A stretch of 22,272 nt of DNA from NCBI GenBank assembly GCA_035653595.1, contig DASRBO010000170.1:1-22272 (forward strand), given 5' to 3'. The notes under the pieces were generated by a model. It worked only from the letters and a program-made list of their open reading frames with translations, had not been told where the DNA came from and did not search any database. Positions within the stretch are counted from its first letter, which is position 1. Every line of letters begins with the position of its first letter. Positions 1-7,735 of this stretch are shown in pieces. Made by a program: the position numbers and the translations under genes. Source of the stretch: DASRBO01 sp035653595 (GTDB lineage Bacteria; Actinomycetota; Acidimicrobiia; Acidimicrobiales; JAJPHE01).

Positions 1-33
1 CGAGGGGACCAGCGCAGGACGCTGAGAGACGCC

Positions 34-561
34 TCAGCGCAGCGAGTCGAGGGCCGCCAGAGCGGCCGTGGTTGCCCACTTGTGGTCCTTCTGCCAAGGC
101 GGGCCGACCGTCGCCCTGAGGTCCTCGACCACCCGGCTCACCGCGATGGCGTCCGGGGCAACCACGTGGACCGCAAGCCCAGCAGCGGTGCCGGCTTCGA
201 TCACCGCGTTCTCGTAGAGGGCGCCCTCGGCCGCGTGCAACCGGGCGTGGACCCGCAGGATGGCGTCGAGGTCCGTAGGCAGCGCCCGATCGGCGGCCAC
301 GACACCCACCGCCACGACCCCGCTCACGGAGCTCACGGCGCTCCGGACTGCCTCGGCGGCGGAGCCCTCCACCTGGGCGATGATCGATCGAGCCGCGCCG
401 CCTTCGGCCACGGCGTGGTAGGGCTGGGTGGGCAGGCCAGCGCTGGTCAAGTCGATGCGCCGTCGGTCGAGCACGACGGGAGCAAGGGACGAGCCCCTCA
501 CGATCACCATGACTGCCCAGCCCGAGTGGCAACGGAAGCCCACGGCCACCGGGTCCGGCAT
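34..561 (-). CDS. Conserved hypothetical protein, 175 aa
   Basis: No function is assigned. The protein is soluble, with no signal peptide or membrane segment. It opens with a beta-strand-like stretch containing GFRCHSGWAVMVIV, continues with VVLDRRRIDL, and is rich in Ala and Val in alternating strand and helix patterns. The start resembles, from memory, an uncharacterised actinobacterial family that begins with a 'GV..HSGWA' strand and may have an RNase H-like fold; that link is recollection, not demonstrated. The ATG at 561 lies 6 nt after a TAGAGT hexamer on the minus strand and has no clear Shine-Dalgarno sequence, so a leaderless transcript is possible. It follows the P450 operon in the same direction, but a candidate terminator and about 156 bp separate them, so it is probably a separate unit. 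Codon use is like its neighbours. Confidence 0.7.
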   Translation of the reverse strand: MPDPVAVGFRCHSGWAVMVIVRGSSLAPVVLDRRRIDLTSAGLPTQPYHAVAEGGAARSIIAQVEGSAAEAVRSAVSSVSGVVAVGVVAADRALPTDLDAILRVHARLHAAEGALYENAVIEAGTAAGLAVHVVAPDAIAVSRVVEDLRATVGPPWQKDHKWATTAALAALDSLR

Positions 562-567
562 GGTCCG

Positions 568-602
568 ACTCTATGCAACGGTGCGGGCCGGTGTTCCACC
601 GG
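568..602 (-). promoter_or_regulatory. Candidate leaderless promoter with overlapping inverted repeat
   Basis: On the minus strand TAGAGT (568-573, matching TAnnnT) ends 6 nt before the ATG of the 175-aa gene, which is the spacing expected if transcription starts at the start codon. Upstream, CCGGTG-TTC-CACCGG (588-602) is a perfect 6-bp inverted repeat lying where a -35 box would sit, so it could be an operator. On the plus strand it is followed by TTTT, but no plus-strand gene ends there, so a terminator role is unlikely. Confidence 0.3.
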
Positions 603-618
603 TTTTGAATGAGATGAA

Positions 619-637
619 GGGGCGCTGGAAGCACCCC
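619..637 (-). terminator. Candidate terminator of the P450 operon
   Basis: Read on the minus strand, GGGGTGC and GCGCCCC form a 7-bp stem (one G-U pair) around the loop TTCCA. The stem is followed by a pyrimidine-rich TTCATCTCATT tail. It lies about 80 nt beyond the P450 stop codon and before the next gene in that direction. The tail is a poor U-tract, so efficiency is uncertain. Confidence 0.4.
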
Positions 638-717
638 ATCTCCGGAATGGGTTGGTACCGCGCCGCCAGGCGTGACTTCGTCGCCCGGCCGGAGGGCTGA
701 GGCGGCTGTACCCGCGG

Positions 718-1977
718 CTACCGGCCCAGGTGGACCGGTAGGGACTCCAGGCCCCGGAGCACGACGTTGTCGCGGTAGCGGAGGGGCTCCTGGTCCGACC
801 AGGCCGGCTCGATGCTCGGGTAGTGGTCGAGCAGGGCCCCGAAGACCACCTGGCCCTCGGTCCGGGCCAGCGACGCACCCAGGCAGTAGTGGATGCCTGC
901 GGAGAAGCTGAGCGGCGAGGCGCCCTGGCGGGCGATGTCGAACCGGTCGGGCTCCTCGAAGGTGCGGGGGTCGCGGTTGGCCGATCCGAGCAGGGTGATC
1001 ACCTGGTCGCCCTTGGCCAGATCGACGCCGTTGATGGAGACGCCGTCCTGCAGGACGACCCGGGCGGTGAGCTGCACCGGGCTGTCGTAGCGGAGCATCT
1101 CCTCCACCGCCGACTTGATCAGGGAGCGGTCCTGCCGCAGGCGCTCGAGCTGGTCCGGGTGCAACAAGAGGGCGCGCAGCCCGTTGCCGATCAGGTTCGT
1201 CGTCGTCTCGTAGCCGGCGACGAACAGGAGCGTGATGGTGGCCAGCAGCTCGCCCTCGTTGAGGCGGTCGCCGGCCTCCTCGGCCTGGATCAGCTCGGTC
1301 AGCATGTCGTCGGCCGGCTGGGCCCGCTTCTGCGCCACGAGCTGGCGGAAGTAGTCGTCGATGACGTTGGACGCCTCGTAGATTTCGGCGAACTGGTCGA
1401 TCCCCCCGGCGAGGTTCGGCCCCAGTGAGCGGATGATGACCCGGATGTGGGGGAGGAGAGCGGCGTGGTCCTCCCCCGGTACGCCCAGCATCTCGCCGAT
1501 GACGGTGATGGGCAGCTTCAGAGCGATGGCCGGAACCACGTCGACCTCGCCCTCGAGGCTGGAGAGGAGATCGTCGGTCAGCTCCTGGATCCGCGGCCGC
1601 AGCCGCTCGATGGCCCGGGGCGTGAACGCCTTCGCCACCAGGCCCCGCAGCCGGGTGTGGTCGGGAGGATCGAGCTGGAGCATCGACTCCGGGCGCTCCG
1701 GGAGGCGCGGGAACCGCTCGTGGAACTCGTCGCGGCTGATGCCCATGACCGAGGGGTCGAACGCCTGGTCACCATGGCCGAGGCGATTGTCCCGCAAGGT
1801 GTCGTAGCAGTCGGCGTAGCGGGTCATGACCGCGAACCCCATAGGCGTGCGGTGCAGTGGGGTCGCCTCCCGCAGCCTGGCGTAGGCGGGATAGGGGTCG
1901 GCCTTGCCCTCCTGGGTCATGAAGAGCGAGAGCAGGATCCCGTCCAGCTCGGTGCCGGTGGAGGTCGTCTCGGTCAT
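718..1977 (-). CDS. Cytochrome P450 (soluble bacterial class, 419 aa)
   Basis: A heme-thiolate monooxygenase that inserts one oxygen atom from O2 into an organic substrate; its redox partners are not encoded here. The family landmarks are in order: I-helix AGYETT at residues 254-259 (oxygen activation), K-helix ExxR at 293-296, and heme loop F358-x-x-G361-I-H-Y-C365-x-G367 with Cys365 as the axial ligand. There is no membrane anchor, and about 420 aa is normal for soluble actinobacterial P450s. I chose the ATG at 1977 because AGGAAAG sits 8 nt upstream. The open frame extends to 2337, but that part overlaps the hydrolase gene and has arginine- and proline-rich shadow composition. It is the last gene of an operon with the hydrolase (56 bp gap) and the GMC oxidoreductase, so the P450 product or substrate is probably shared with them. 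The substrate cannot be read from sequence. Confidence 0.95.
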   Translation of the reverse strand: MTETTSTGTELDGILLSLFMTQEGKADPYPAYARLREATPLHRTPMGFAVMTRYADCYDTLRDNRLGHGDQAFDPSVMGISRDEFHERFPRLPERPESMLQLDPPDHTRLRGLVAKAFTPRAIERLRPRIQELTDDLLSSLEGEVDVVPAIALKLPITVIGEMLGVPGEDHAALLPHIRVIIRSLGPNLAGGIDQFAEIYEASNVIDDYFRQLVAQKRAQPADDMLTELIQAEEAGDRLNEGELLATITLLFVAGYETTTNLIGNGLRALLLHPDQLERLRQDRSLIKSAVEEMLRYDSPVQLTARVVLQDGVSINGVDLAKGDQVITLLGSANRDPRTFEEPDRFDIARQGASPLSFSAGIHYCLGASLARTEGQVVFGALLDHYPSIEPAWSDQEPLRYRDNVVLRGLESLPVHLGR

Positions 1978-2033
1978 GCCCCAAGCTTTCCTGATGGGCC
2001 CGATGGTGTCGACCCCATCGCCTGCCACCAGGG

Positions 2034-2888
2034 TCACCTTCGGGCGGCGACCACCTCGTCCAGCCAGGCGATCACATCTGCCAGCACCTGGTCCCGCATC
2101 ACGTCGTTGAACAGCTCGTGGCGCCCGCCGGCGTAGCTGCGAGCCGTCACCCGCTCGAGCCCCACCGAGGAGTAGTGGTCGCCCAGGGCCTCGGCCCCCT
2201 CCTTGCCCCCCACCGGATCCTCGGCTCCGTTGAACACGAGGATGGGGAGGTCCTTGGGGATGGCGTCGTCGTCGCCTTCCTCCAGGTAGCCCCGGCCGGG
2301 GTCGGCTGGACGGACCTCGAGGGCCTCGAACCCGCACATGGGATCCTCGATATAGGCCCGCACCTCGGCCGGGTCGCTCGAGAGCCAGGCGTAACGCTCC
2401 TCGGCAGTGGTGGCGCCTTCAGGGGCCAGCCGGCGGCGGCGGTCGCCACCGCCTGCGGTGTGGGTGGTGCCGGTGAGGAGCAGGCCGGCCAGCTCGGCGC
2501 CCCACCGGCGGGCGTAGCGCTTGGCGATCTGCGAGCCCCAGCTGTGGCCGAGCAGGAACACCGGGACTCCGGGCAGATCGGCCCGGATCCTGTCGGTCAC
2601 GACGTGCACGGCGTCGACGACGCCCTCCATCCCCCGGGGGCGGAAGTCGCCCAGGCCCCCGGCGGCCAGACCGGTCTCGCCGTGGCCGAGGTGGTCGTCG
2701 GCGTAGACGGCGTAGCCGGCGGCGACCAGGCCGGCCCCCGGGCGGGCGTAGCGGCGGCGGTGCTCGGCCCAGCCGTGGGCGATCTGGACCGCCGCCTTGG
2801 GCGGCCCGGAGGGCATCCAGCGGGACACGAACAATCGGTGCCCGTCGCCGTCGGTGAGGGTCAGGACCTCTTCAGCCGGAGTGTCCAT
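2034..2888 (-). CDS. Alpha/beta hydrolase, monoacylglycerol-lipase-like (284 aa)
   Basis: A serine hydrolase of the S33/monoacylglycerol lipase group, expected to cleave carboxylic esters. The oxyanion-side motif is HGWAEHRRRY (HG at 38-39), matching the HGxxEHxxRY pattern of this group. The nucleophile elbow is GHSWG at 114-118 with Ser116. The likely acid is Asp224 in NGAEDPVGG, and the likely catalytic His is His257 in GGRHELFND. There is no signal peptide, so it is predicted cytoplasmic. Length is typical for the family. It starts 21 bp after the GMC stop and precedes the P450 by 56 bp, so the three are very likely co-transcribed. The job may be to release or clear an ester connected with the oxidoreductases; this is inference. 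Haloperoxidase or epoxide hydrolase activity is less likely given the HGxxEH motif. Confidence 0.9.
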   Translation of the reverse strand: MDTPAEEVLTLTDGDGHRLFVSRWMPSGPPKAAVQIAHGWAEHRRRYARPGAGLVAAGYAVYADDHLGHGETGLAAGGLGDFRPRGMEGVVDAVHVVTDRIRADLPGVPVFLLGHSWGSQIAKRYARRWGAELAGLLLTGTTHTAGGGDRRRRLAPEGATTAEERYAWLSSDPAEVRAYIEDPMCGFEALEVRPADPGRGYLEEGDDDAIPKDLPILVFNGAEDPVGGKEGAEALGDHYSSVGLERVTARSYAGGRHELFNDVMRDQVLADVIAWLDEVVAARR

Positions 2889-2909
2889 GGCGGCATGGTA
2901 ACGACGACC

Positions 2910-4982
2910 TCAGCCCCGGGCCCGGGCCAGCTCGCTGGCGCACCAGTAGGCCAGGGCGTAGATGGTGAGCACCGGGTTGAACCCGCCGTTGTTGACGTGC
3001 AGGGACCCGTCGATCACCCACAGGTTGGGATGGCCGTGCACCCGCCCGTACCGGTCGGTGACCGAGCGGGTGGGATCGTCGCCCATCCGGCAGGTGCCGG
3101 CGGCGTGCTGGCCGGCGGTCAGGGCCATCGAGATCCGGCCGGTCCAGACCCGGCGGGCGCCGGAGGCCTCCATCCACTCCAGCGCCCGGGCCTGCATGGC
3201 CTCGGCCTGGGCCCGGTTGTCGGGATGGAGCCGTCCGGACAGGCGGGCCACGGGCACCCCGTGGGCGTCGGCGACGTCGGGAGCGAGGGTCACCCTTGCC
3301 TCCGGGTTGGGGATCTCCTGGATGGGGCCGAACAGATGGCTGGTGCGCCCGTACATCGTGGCCATGGCGGCCTCGCCCTCCATCCCCCAGCGGGGAGCGT
3401 CGGGGGGCAGGGCCCAGTACCAGTGCAGGATGGGCAGCTTGGTGACCTCGTTGGCCACCACCCCTCCGCCGAAGACGCCGGGCAGGCGGTGGATCCAGTC
3501 GCAGGTGGCGATGCGCACGCCCGGGCCCTCGCAGTTGACGACGGGATCGTCGAACAGACCGAAGGCACCCACGTAGAGGTGGCCCTGCAGGTGGCGACCG
3601 ACCTGGTCGTGTTGGTTCCCGATCCCGTCAGGATGCTCATCGCTGGAGCTGACCAGCAGGAGCCGGGCCGACTCGATGGCGCCCCCGGCTACCACCACGT
3701 GGCCGGCGCCGATGGTGCGCCGGGCTCCGCTGGACAGGTCCACCAGCTCGACGCCGGTCACCCGGCCGGCGCGCTGGGCCAGCCGCAGCGCCCGGGCCCC
3801 GGTGGCCACCTGGGCGTTGCCTGTGGCCACCGCCCGCACCAGCACGGTGTTGTGGGTCCCGTTCTTGGCGTCTGACGGACAGGCGAAGCCGATGCACTGC
3901 CCGCACTGAACGCAGCGCCCCCGGCCCTGGTGGCGCTCGGTGTTGATCAGCAGCGGCACCGGCCCGACGTCGAGGCCGAGCTTCGCCGCCCCGCCGGCCA
4001 GCACCTCGGCCTCCGGGTTCCACGGCGGCGGAGGCAGGGGGTAGCCCACCGAGCGGGGGCCGCGGTTGGCGTGGGCGGAGCCGTCGCCGGCCACCCCGAC
4101 ATCCCACTCCGCCCGGGCGTAGAAGGGCTCCAGGTCGTCGTAGGTGATGGGCCAGTCGGCCAGCGAGCTGCCCTCGGGCACGCCGTAGCGCGACGCCAGG
4201 GCGAAGTCCTCGGGCAGCAGCCTCCAGGCCATGCCCTGGTACACCCGGCTGCCTCCTCCCACGGCGGCAGGCATCACCGAGTAGCCGGGCTGGTGGGGCT
4301 CGGCCAGCACCCGGTCGCCCAGGACCCTCGGGCCGCCCATATCGGCGTCGGGAGGAGTGTTGATCCCGTAGCGAGCCAGGCGGTGGTTGCGGAGGTGGTC
4401 CCGCCCGATCTCGTCGTAGCCGAGGAGCGGGCCTCGCTCGCACACCAGGACCCGGGCGCCGGCTTCGGCCAGGACCATGGCGGCGGTGGCACCGCCCGGG
4501 CCCGAGCCGATGACGACCACGTCGTAGGAGTCGGTCACCGACGGGCTGGCCAGGGTGGTGGTCGCCAGCGGCCGCTCGGCCCCTCCCCCCAGGGCGTCCC
4601 GCTTGGGGCCGGGCCGGTAGCCGAGGCCAGCCCACGCCGGTGACCCGGCCCGCCCGTAGTGGGCCTCGTTGGCCAGCCGGACGAGGTCGGCGGCGAAGCG
4701 CTCGGGGGCGACGGTCCACGCCGCGCCGGCCTGTCCCGCCTCCAGCCGCCGGAAGAGCCGGTGGCGCTCCTCCGCCTCCGCCCAGGCGAAGGAGCGGCCC
4801 AGGACGGCGACGGCCTCGGCCTCCAGGTGGGCGAATCCGGCCGCCAGGCTGCGGCCCCAGGCCTCTCCGTTGGCGGCGGCGACGGCCTCGAAGTGGGGGA
4901 GCAGGTCCGGTCCCGCGCTGGGCACCAGGACCTGCAGCATGGCCGCCAACAGGGCGGGATCGACCGGCGGCCGCTCTGTCAT
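2910..4982 (-). CDS. GMC-family FAD-dependent oxidoreductase with N-terminal extension (690 aa)
   Basis: A flavin-dependent alcohol or polyol oxidase/dehydrogenase of the glucose-methanol-choline family. The Rossmann FAD motif is YDVVVIGSGPGGATAA, with GSGPGG at 159-164, and the second FAD signature is around GGGSRVYQGMAWRL (242-255). A cysteine cluster C357-x2-C360-x2-C363-x4-C368 precedes PSDAKNG, as in the gluconate-2-dehydrogenase-like branch. The C-terminal domain has GQHAAGTCRMG, with catalytic-type His626, and GGFNP with Asn669. The first 145 or so residues are helical and lie ahead of the FAD domain. They resemble the gluconate 2-dehydrogenase subunit 3-like module that is elsewhere a separate protein, so this may be a fusion; that assignment is tentative. 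No Tat or Sec signal is visible, so it is probably cytoplasmic. It is the first gene of the operon with the hydrolase and P450. Steroid or terpenoid alcohols are possible substrates, but the sequence does not prove this. Confidence 0.92.
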   Translation of the reverse strand: MTERPPVDPALLAAMLQVLVPSAGPDLLPHFEAVAAANGEAWGRSLAAGFAHLEAEAVAVLGRSFAWAEAEERHRLFRRLEAGQAGAAWTVAPERFAADLVRLANEAHYGRAGSPAWAGLGYRPGPKRDALGGGAERPLATTTLASPSVTDSYDVVVIGSGPGGATAAMVLAEAGARVLVCERGPLLGYDEIGRDHLRNHRLARYGINTPPDADMGGPRVLGDRVLAEPHQPGYSVMPAAVGGGSRVYQGMAWRLLPEDFALASRYGVPEGSSLADWPITYDDLEPFYARAEWDVGVAGDGSAHANRGPRSVGYPLPPPPWNPEAEVLAGGAAKLGLDVGPVPLLINTERHQGRGRCVQCGQCIGFACPSDAKNGTHNTVLVRAVATGNAQVATGARALRLAQRAGRVTGVELVDLSSGARRTIGAGHVVVAGGAIESARLLLVSSSDEHPDGIGNQHDQVGRHLQGHLYVGAFGLFDDPVVNCEGPGVRIATCDWIHRLPGVFGGGVVANEVTKLPILHWYWALPPDAPRWGMEGEAAMATMYGRTSHLFGPIQEIPNPEARVTLAPDVADAHGVPVARLSGRLHPDNRAQAEAMQARALEWMEASGARRVWTGRISMALTAGQHAAGTCRMGDDPTRSVTDRYGRVHGHPNLWVIDGSLHVNNGGFNPVLTIYALAYWCASELARARG

Positions 4983-5084
4983 TTCGTACCAGCTCGATTA
5001 GAGAATTCCTAATATCACACCTTCCGCGTCCGATTGACCACTTGGCGTGCCCTGGGGAGCAGGTGCGCCGAGGGAGGAGATCCG
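4983..5084. promoter_or_regulatory. Divergent promoter region with AT-rich imperfect palindrome
   Basis: This is the gap between the GMC operon (minus) and the GGDEF-EAL gene (plus). An unusually AT-rich patch holds ATTAG (4997-5001) and CTAAT (5009-5013) around a GAATTC core, an imperfect 17-bp palindrome lying 15-31 nt upstream of the GMC ATG. It could be an operator or the -10 region for the oxidoreductase operon. A purine-rich Shine-Dalgarno, GGGAGGAG at 5072-5079, serves the plus-strand gene. Confidence 0.45.
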
Positions 5085-7724
5085 GTGCCTGGCCCACAGC
5101 AGAGGCGGCGACTGCACCGCCTACCGGTGGTCATTCTGGTCGTGGGCACGACGGTGAGCGTCGCCGCCTTCGTATTCAGTGGACGGTCGGTCCGCCACAG
5201 CGACCAGCTGGTCCTCCGGCAGGAGGCGACCCAGGCCTCGATGGTGCTGGCACCCCTGATGGGTGACGTCCCCGCCGCCCTGGCCGGGCTGGCCAAGGCC
5301 CCGCCACCCAAGGGAGCCCAGGTGGCGCCATGGCTGGCCGACGCAGCCGAGGTCGATGTCCAGAGTGGCTACAGCGGGGTGGCGGCGGTGGGAATCGTCG
5401 GCGACCGCTTCGAGGTGCTGGCCAGCACCGGGCTGCTCCGTTACCAGTTCGGCCTGCCCGTCGACGCCAACGGGGTGGCCGCCCTTCGCCGCGGGGCCGG
5501 GTCGTACCTGGTGACGGTGGGGACGGGTGCCCAGCGGTGGCTGGGCCGCTTCGTCGCCTCGTCGACCTCGCCGGCCTACGCCGTCTACGCCGAGTCGCCC
5601 ATCACCGACGCTCCGGTGTCGCTGTCGGCCCTGCCCGGAGATCCGTTCTACGGCATCGAGGGGGCCATCTACGCCGGGCGGGAGTCGCCCGACACCCTGG
5701 TGTGGCGCACCTCGCGGCGGGTCCGCACGGTCGGTGAGCGGGCCGCCGCGGTCGTGCCTACGGCCAGTGAGCTGGCCACGCCGGGCAGGCTGGTCTCCGG
5801 GTCCCGCCCCGTGTCAGCGCCGGGCCAGCTGATCGCCGTCATCTGGGCCACCACCGACCTGTCCGGACGGGCGGCCGCGTCACTGCCGTGGATCCTTCTC
5901 GTCGTCGGTCTGGTCGCCGCCGCCCTCATCGCCGTCCTGTTCGAGAAGTCCGAGCGCCATCGCGACAGCGCCGTGGACCGCCTGCGCCAGCTGCAGCTCA
6001 AGGACGCCGATCTCAGCCGGGCCCAGGCCATGCAGGAGCGGGCCAACGCCCGCTTCGCCGCCATGGTCCGATACTCGACCGACCTCACCACGGTCGTGTC
6101 CCCGGCCGGTGAGATCCTCTACCAGAGCCCGTCGTCGGCCAGCCTGCTCAGCCTGGCGCCGGAGGGCCTGCTCGGCCGGGCGCTGGTCAACTTCGTCCAC
6201 CCCGACGACCGCGACCTGTTCGCCCAGATCCTCAACCAGACGGCGGGACGCCCGGGCTCGCAGCTGTCGGCCGCCTGGCGACTGATCGGGTCGGACGGGA
6301 GCGCCGTCGAGGTCGACGTGAGGGCGACCAACCTGCTCGACAACCCGTCCGTCGCCGGCATTGTGCTCAACAGCCGCGACGTGTCGGATCGCAACCGGCT
6401 GGAGGCCGAGCTGCGTCACCAGGCCTTCCACGACCGCCTGACCGGCCTGGCCAACCGGGCCCTGTTCGAGGACCGGCTGGAGAACGCCCTCGGCCGTCTG
6501 AGCCGGGGCGACGGGGTCCTCGGCGTTCTGTTCCTCGATCTCGACGACTTCAAGACCATCAACGACGGTCGGGGCCACCACGTGGGTGACGGGCTGCTGG
6601 TGGCGGTGGCCGACCGGCTGGCCCAGGGGCTGCGGGCCGGCGACACCTTCGCCCGCATCGGCGGGGACGAGTTCGCCGTGCTGGTGGAGGCACCCGAGGT
6701 CGACTACGTGAGGGCCACCGCCGAGCGGCTGCTGGCCTCGCTGACCGAGCCGTTCGAGCTGGCCACCGGCACGACCACGGTGCGGGCCAGCATCGGCATC
6801 GCCGTCACGGCCGGCCTGCTCAGCGCCCAGGAGCTGCTGCGCGACGCCGACATCGCCATGTACGCGGCCAAGAGCGCCGGCAAGGGCCGGGTGGAGGTGT
6901 TCGACACCGGCCTGCACGAGCAGGTGGTGAGCCGCCTCCAGCTGGAGGTCGACCTGGCCCGGGCGCTCGAGGCCGACCAGCTCGTCCTCTACTACCAGCC
7001 CATGGTCGATGTTCCCAGCGGGGAGATCATCGGGGTCGAGGCCCTCATGCGCTGGGTCCATCCCAGCCGAGGGATCATCTCACCGGCCGAGTTCATACCG
7101 GTGGCCGAGAGCACCGGCCTGATCGTGCCCATGGGCCGCTGGCTGCTCGAGCGGGCCTGCACCGACATCGGCTCCCTGGCCGGCGCCTTCTCGGCCGGCG
7201 GCCTGCACCTGTCGCTCAACCTCTCCGCCCGCCAGCTCACCGACCCCGGCCTGGTCCACGACGTCGAGGCAGCCCTGCGGGGCTCGGGGCTGCGGCCGGA
7301 GCTGCTCACCCTCGAGATCACCGAGTCGGTGCTCATGGCCGATCCCGACCAGGCCGTCGAGGTGATAACCGCCCTCAAGCGCCTCGGGGTGAAGATGTCG
7401 ATCGACGACTTCGGCACCGGCTACTCGTCGCTGGGCTACCTGCAGCGGCTGCCGGTCGACGAGCTCAAGATCGACCGCACCTTCATCGCCGCCGCGTCCG
7501 AGTCGTCGGACTCGGTGTCGCTGGTGCAGGCCATCGTGGGCCTGGCCGAGGAGTTCGGGCTGCGCACGGTGGCCGAGGGCATAGAGACCCCGGCCCAGCT
7601 CGACAAGGTGAGGGAGGCCGGCTGCCAGCTGGCGCAGGGCTTCCTGTTCGCCCGGCCGGTCGTCCTCGACGAGCTCGACCGTCTGCTGGTCGGCCGGCTA
7701 CGTACAGGCGCCGGCGTGGGCTAG
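5085..7724 (+). CDS. Membrane-anchored PAS-GGDEF-EAL protein (c-di-GMP synthase/phosphodiesterase, 879 aa)
   Basis: A predicted bifunctional regulator that can make c-di-GMP from GTP and hydrolyse it. I chose the GTG at 5085 because GGGAGGAG lies 5 nt upstream; an in-frame TTG at 5034 has no such site. In order: membrane segment at about residues 13-32, an extracytoplasmic region of about 230 aa with no recognised domain, second membrane segment at about 266-286, short linker helix, PAS domain at about 323-438, GGDEF domain with intact GGDEF at 526-530 and inhibitory RxxD site at 517-520, then EAL domain. EAL residues appear intact: EAL at 652-654, NLS, EITES, DDFGTGYSS from 774, ELKID and AEGIET. 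Both halves may therefore be active, with the external region or PAS choosing the direction. It is flanked by a divergent operon and a convergent gene, so it is probably transcribed alone. Confidence 0.93.
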   Translation: MPGPQQRRRLHRLPVVILVVGTTVSVAAFVFSGRSVRHSDQLVLRQEATQASMVLAPLMGDVPAALAGLAKAPPPKGAQVAPWLADAAEVDVQSGYSGVAAVGIVGDRFEVLASTGLLRYQFGLPVDANGVAALRRGAGSYLVTVGTGAQRWLGRFVASSTSPAYAVYAESPITDAPVSLSALPGDPFYGIEGAIYAGRESPDTLVWRTSRRVRTVGERAAAVVPTASELATPGRLVSGSRPVSAPGQLIAVIWATTDLSGRAAASLPWILLVVGLVAAALIAVLFEKSERHRDSAVDRLRQLQLKDADLSRAQAMQERANARFAAMVRYSTDLTTVVSPAGEILYQSPSSASLLSLAPEGLLGRALVNFVHPDDRDLFAQILNQTAGRPGSQLSAAWRLIGSDGSAVEVDVRATNLLDNPSVAGIVLNSRDVSDRNRLEAELRHQAFHDRLTGLANRALFEDRLENALGRLSRGDGVLGVLFLDLDDFKTINDGRGHHVGDGLLVAVADRLAQGLRAGDTFARIGGDEFAVLVEAPEVDYVRATAERLLASLTEPFELATGTTTVRASIGIAVTAGLLSAQELLRDADIAMYAAKSAGKGRVEVFDTGLHEQVVSRLQLEVDLARALEADQLVLYYQPMVDVPSGEIIGVEALMRWVHPSRGIISPAEFIPVAESTGLIVPMGRWLLERACTDIGSLAGAFSAGGLHLSLNLSARQLTDPGLVHDVEAALRGSGLRPELLTLEITESVLMADPDQAVEVITALKRLGVKMSIDDFGTGYSSLGYLQRLPVDELKIDRTFIAAASESSDSVSLVQAIVGLAEEFGLRTVAEGIETPAQLDKVREAGCQLAQGFLFARPVVLDELDRLLVGRLRTGAGVG

Positions 7725-7735
7725 GGCGGCCCAGC

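Noticed and set aside
588..602. CCGGTG/CACCGG hairpin with TTTT as a plus-strand terminator
   Set aside because: No plus-strand gene ends upstream; it fits better as a possible operator near the 175-aa gene promoter.
1978..2337. Upstream extension of the P450 frame
   Set aside because: Overlaps the hydrolase gene and reads as GC-rich shadow; ATG 1977 has a ribosome binding site and gives normal length.
2118..3875. Long plus-strand open frame opposite the hydrolase and GMC genes (585 codons)
   Set aside because: Gly/Pro/His/Val-rich shadow composition with no motif; the opposite strand has clear family motifs in both genes.
3637..5097. Second long minus-strand frame over the GMC gene
   Set aside because: Arg/Gly/Pro-rich frame-shifted reading of the same DNA; the GMC frame has FAD and Cys motifs.
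5880..7061. Minus-strand open frame opposite the GGDEF-EAL gene (393 codons)
   Set aside because: Shadow of a well-supported gene; no domain or start site evidence.
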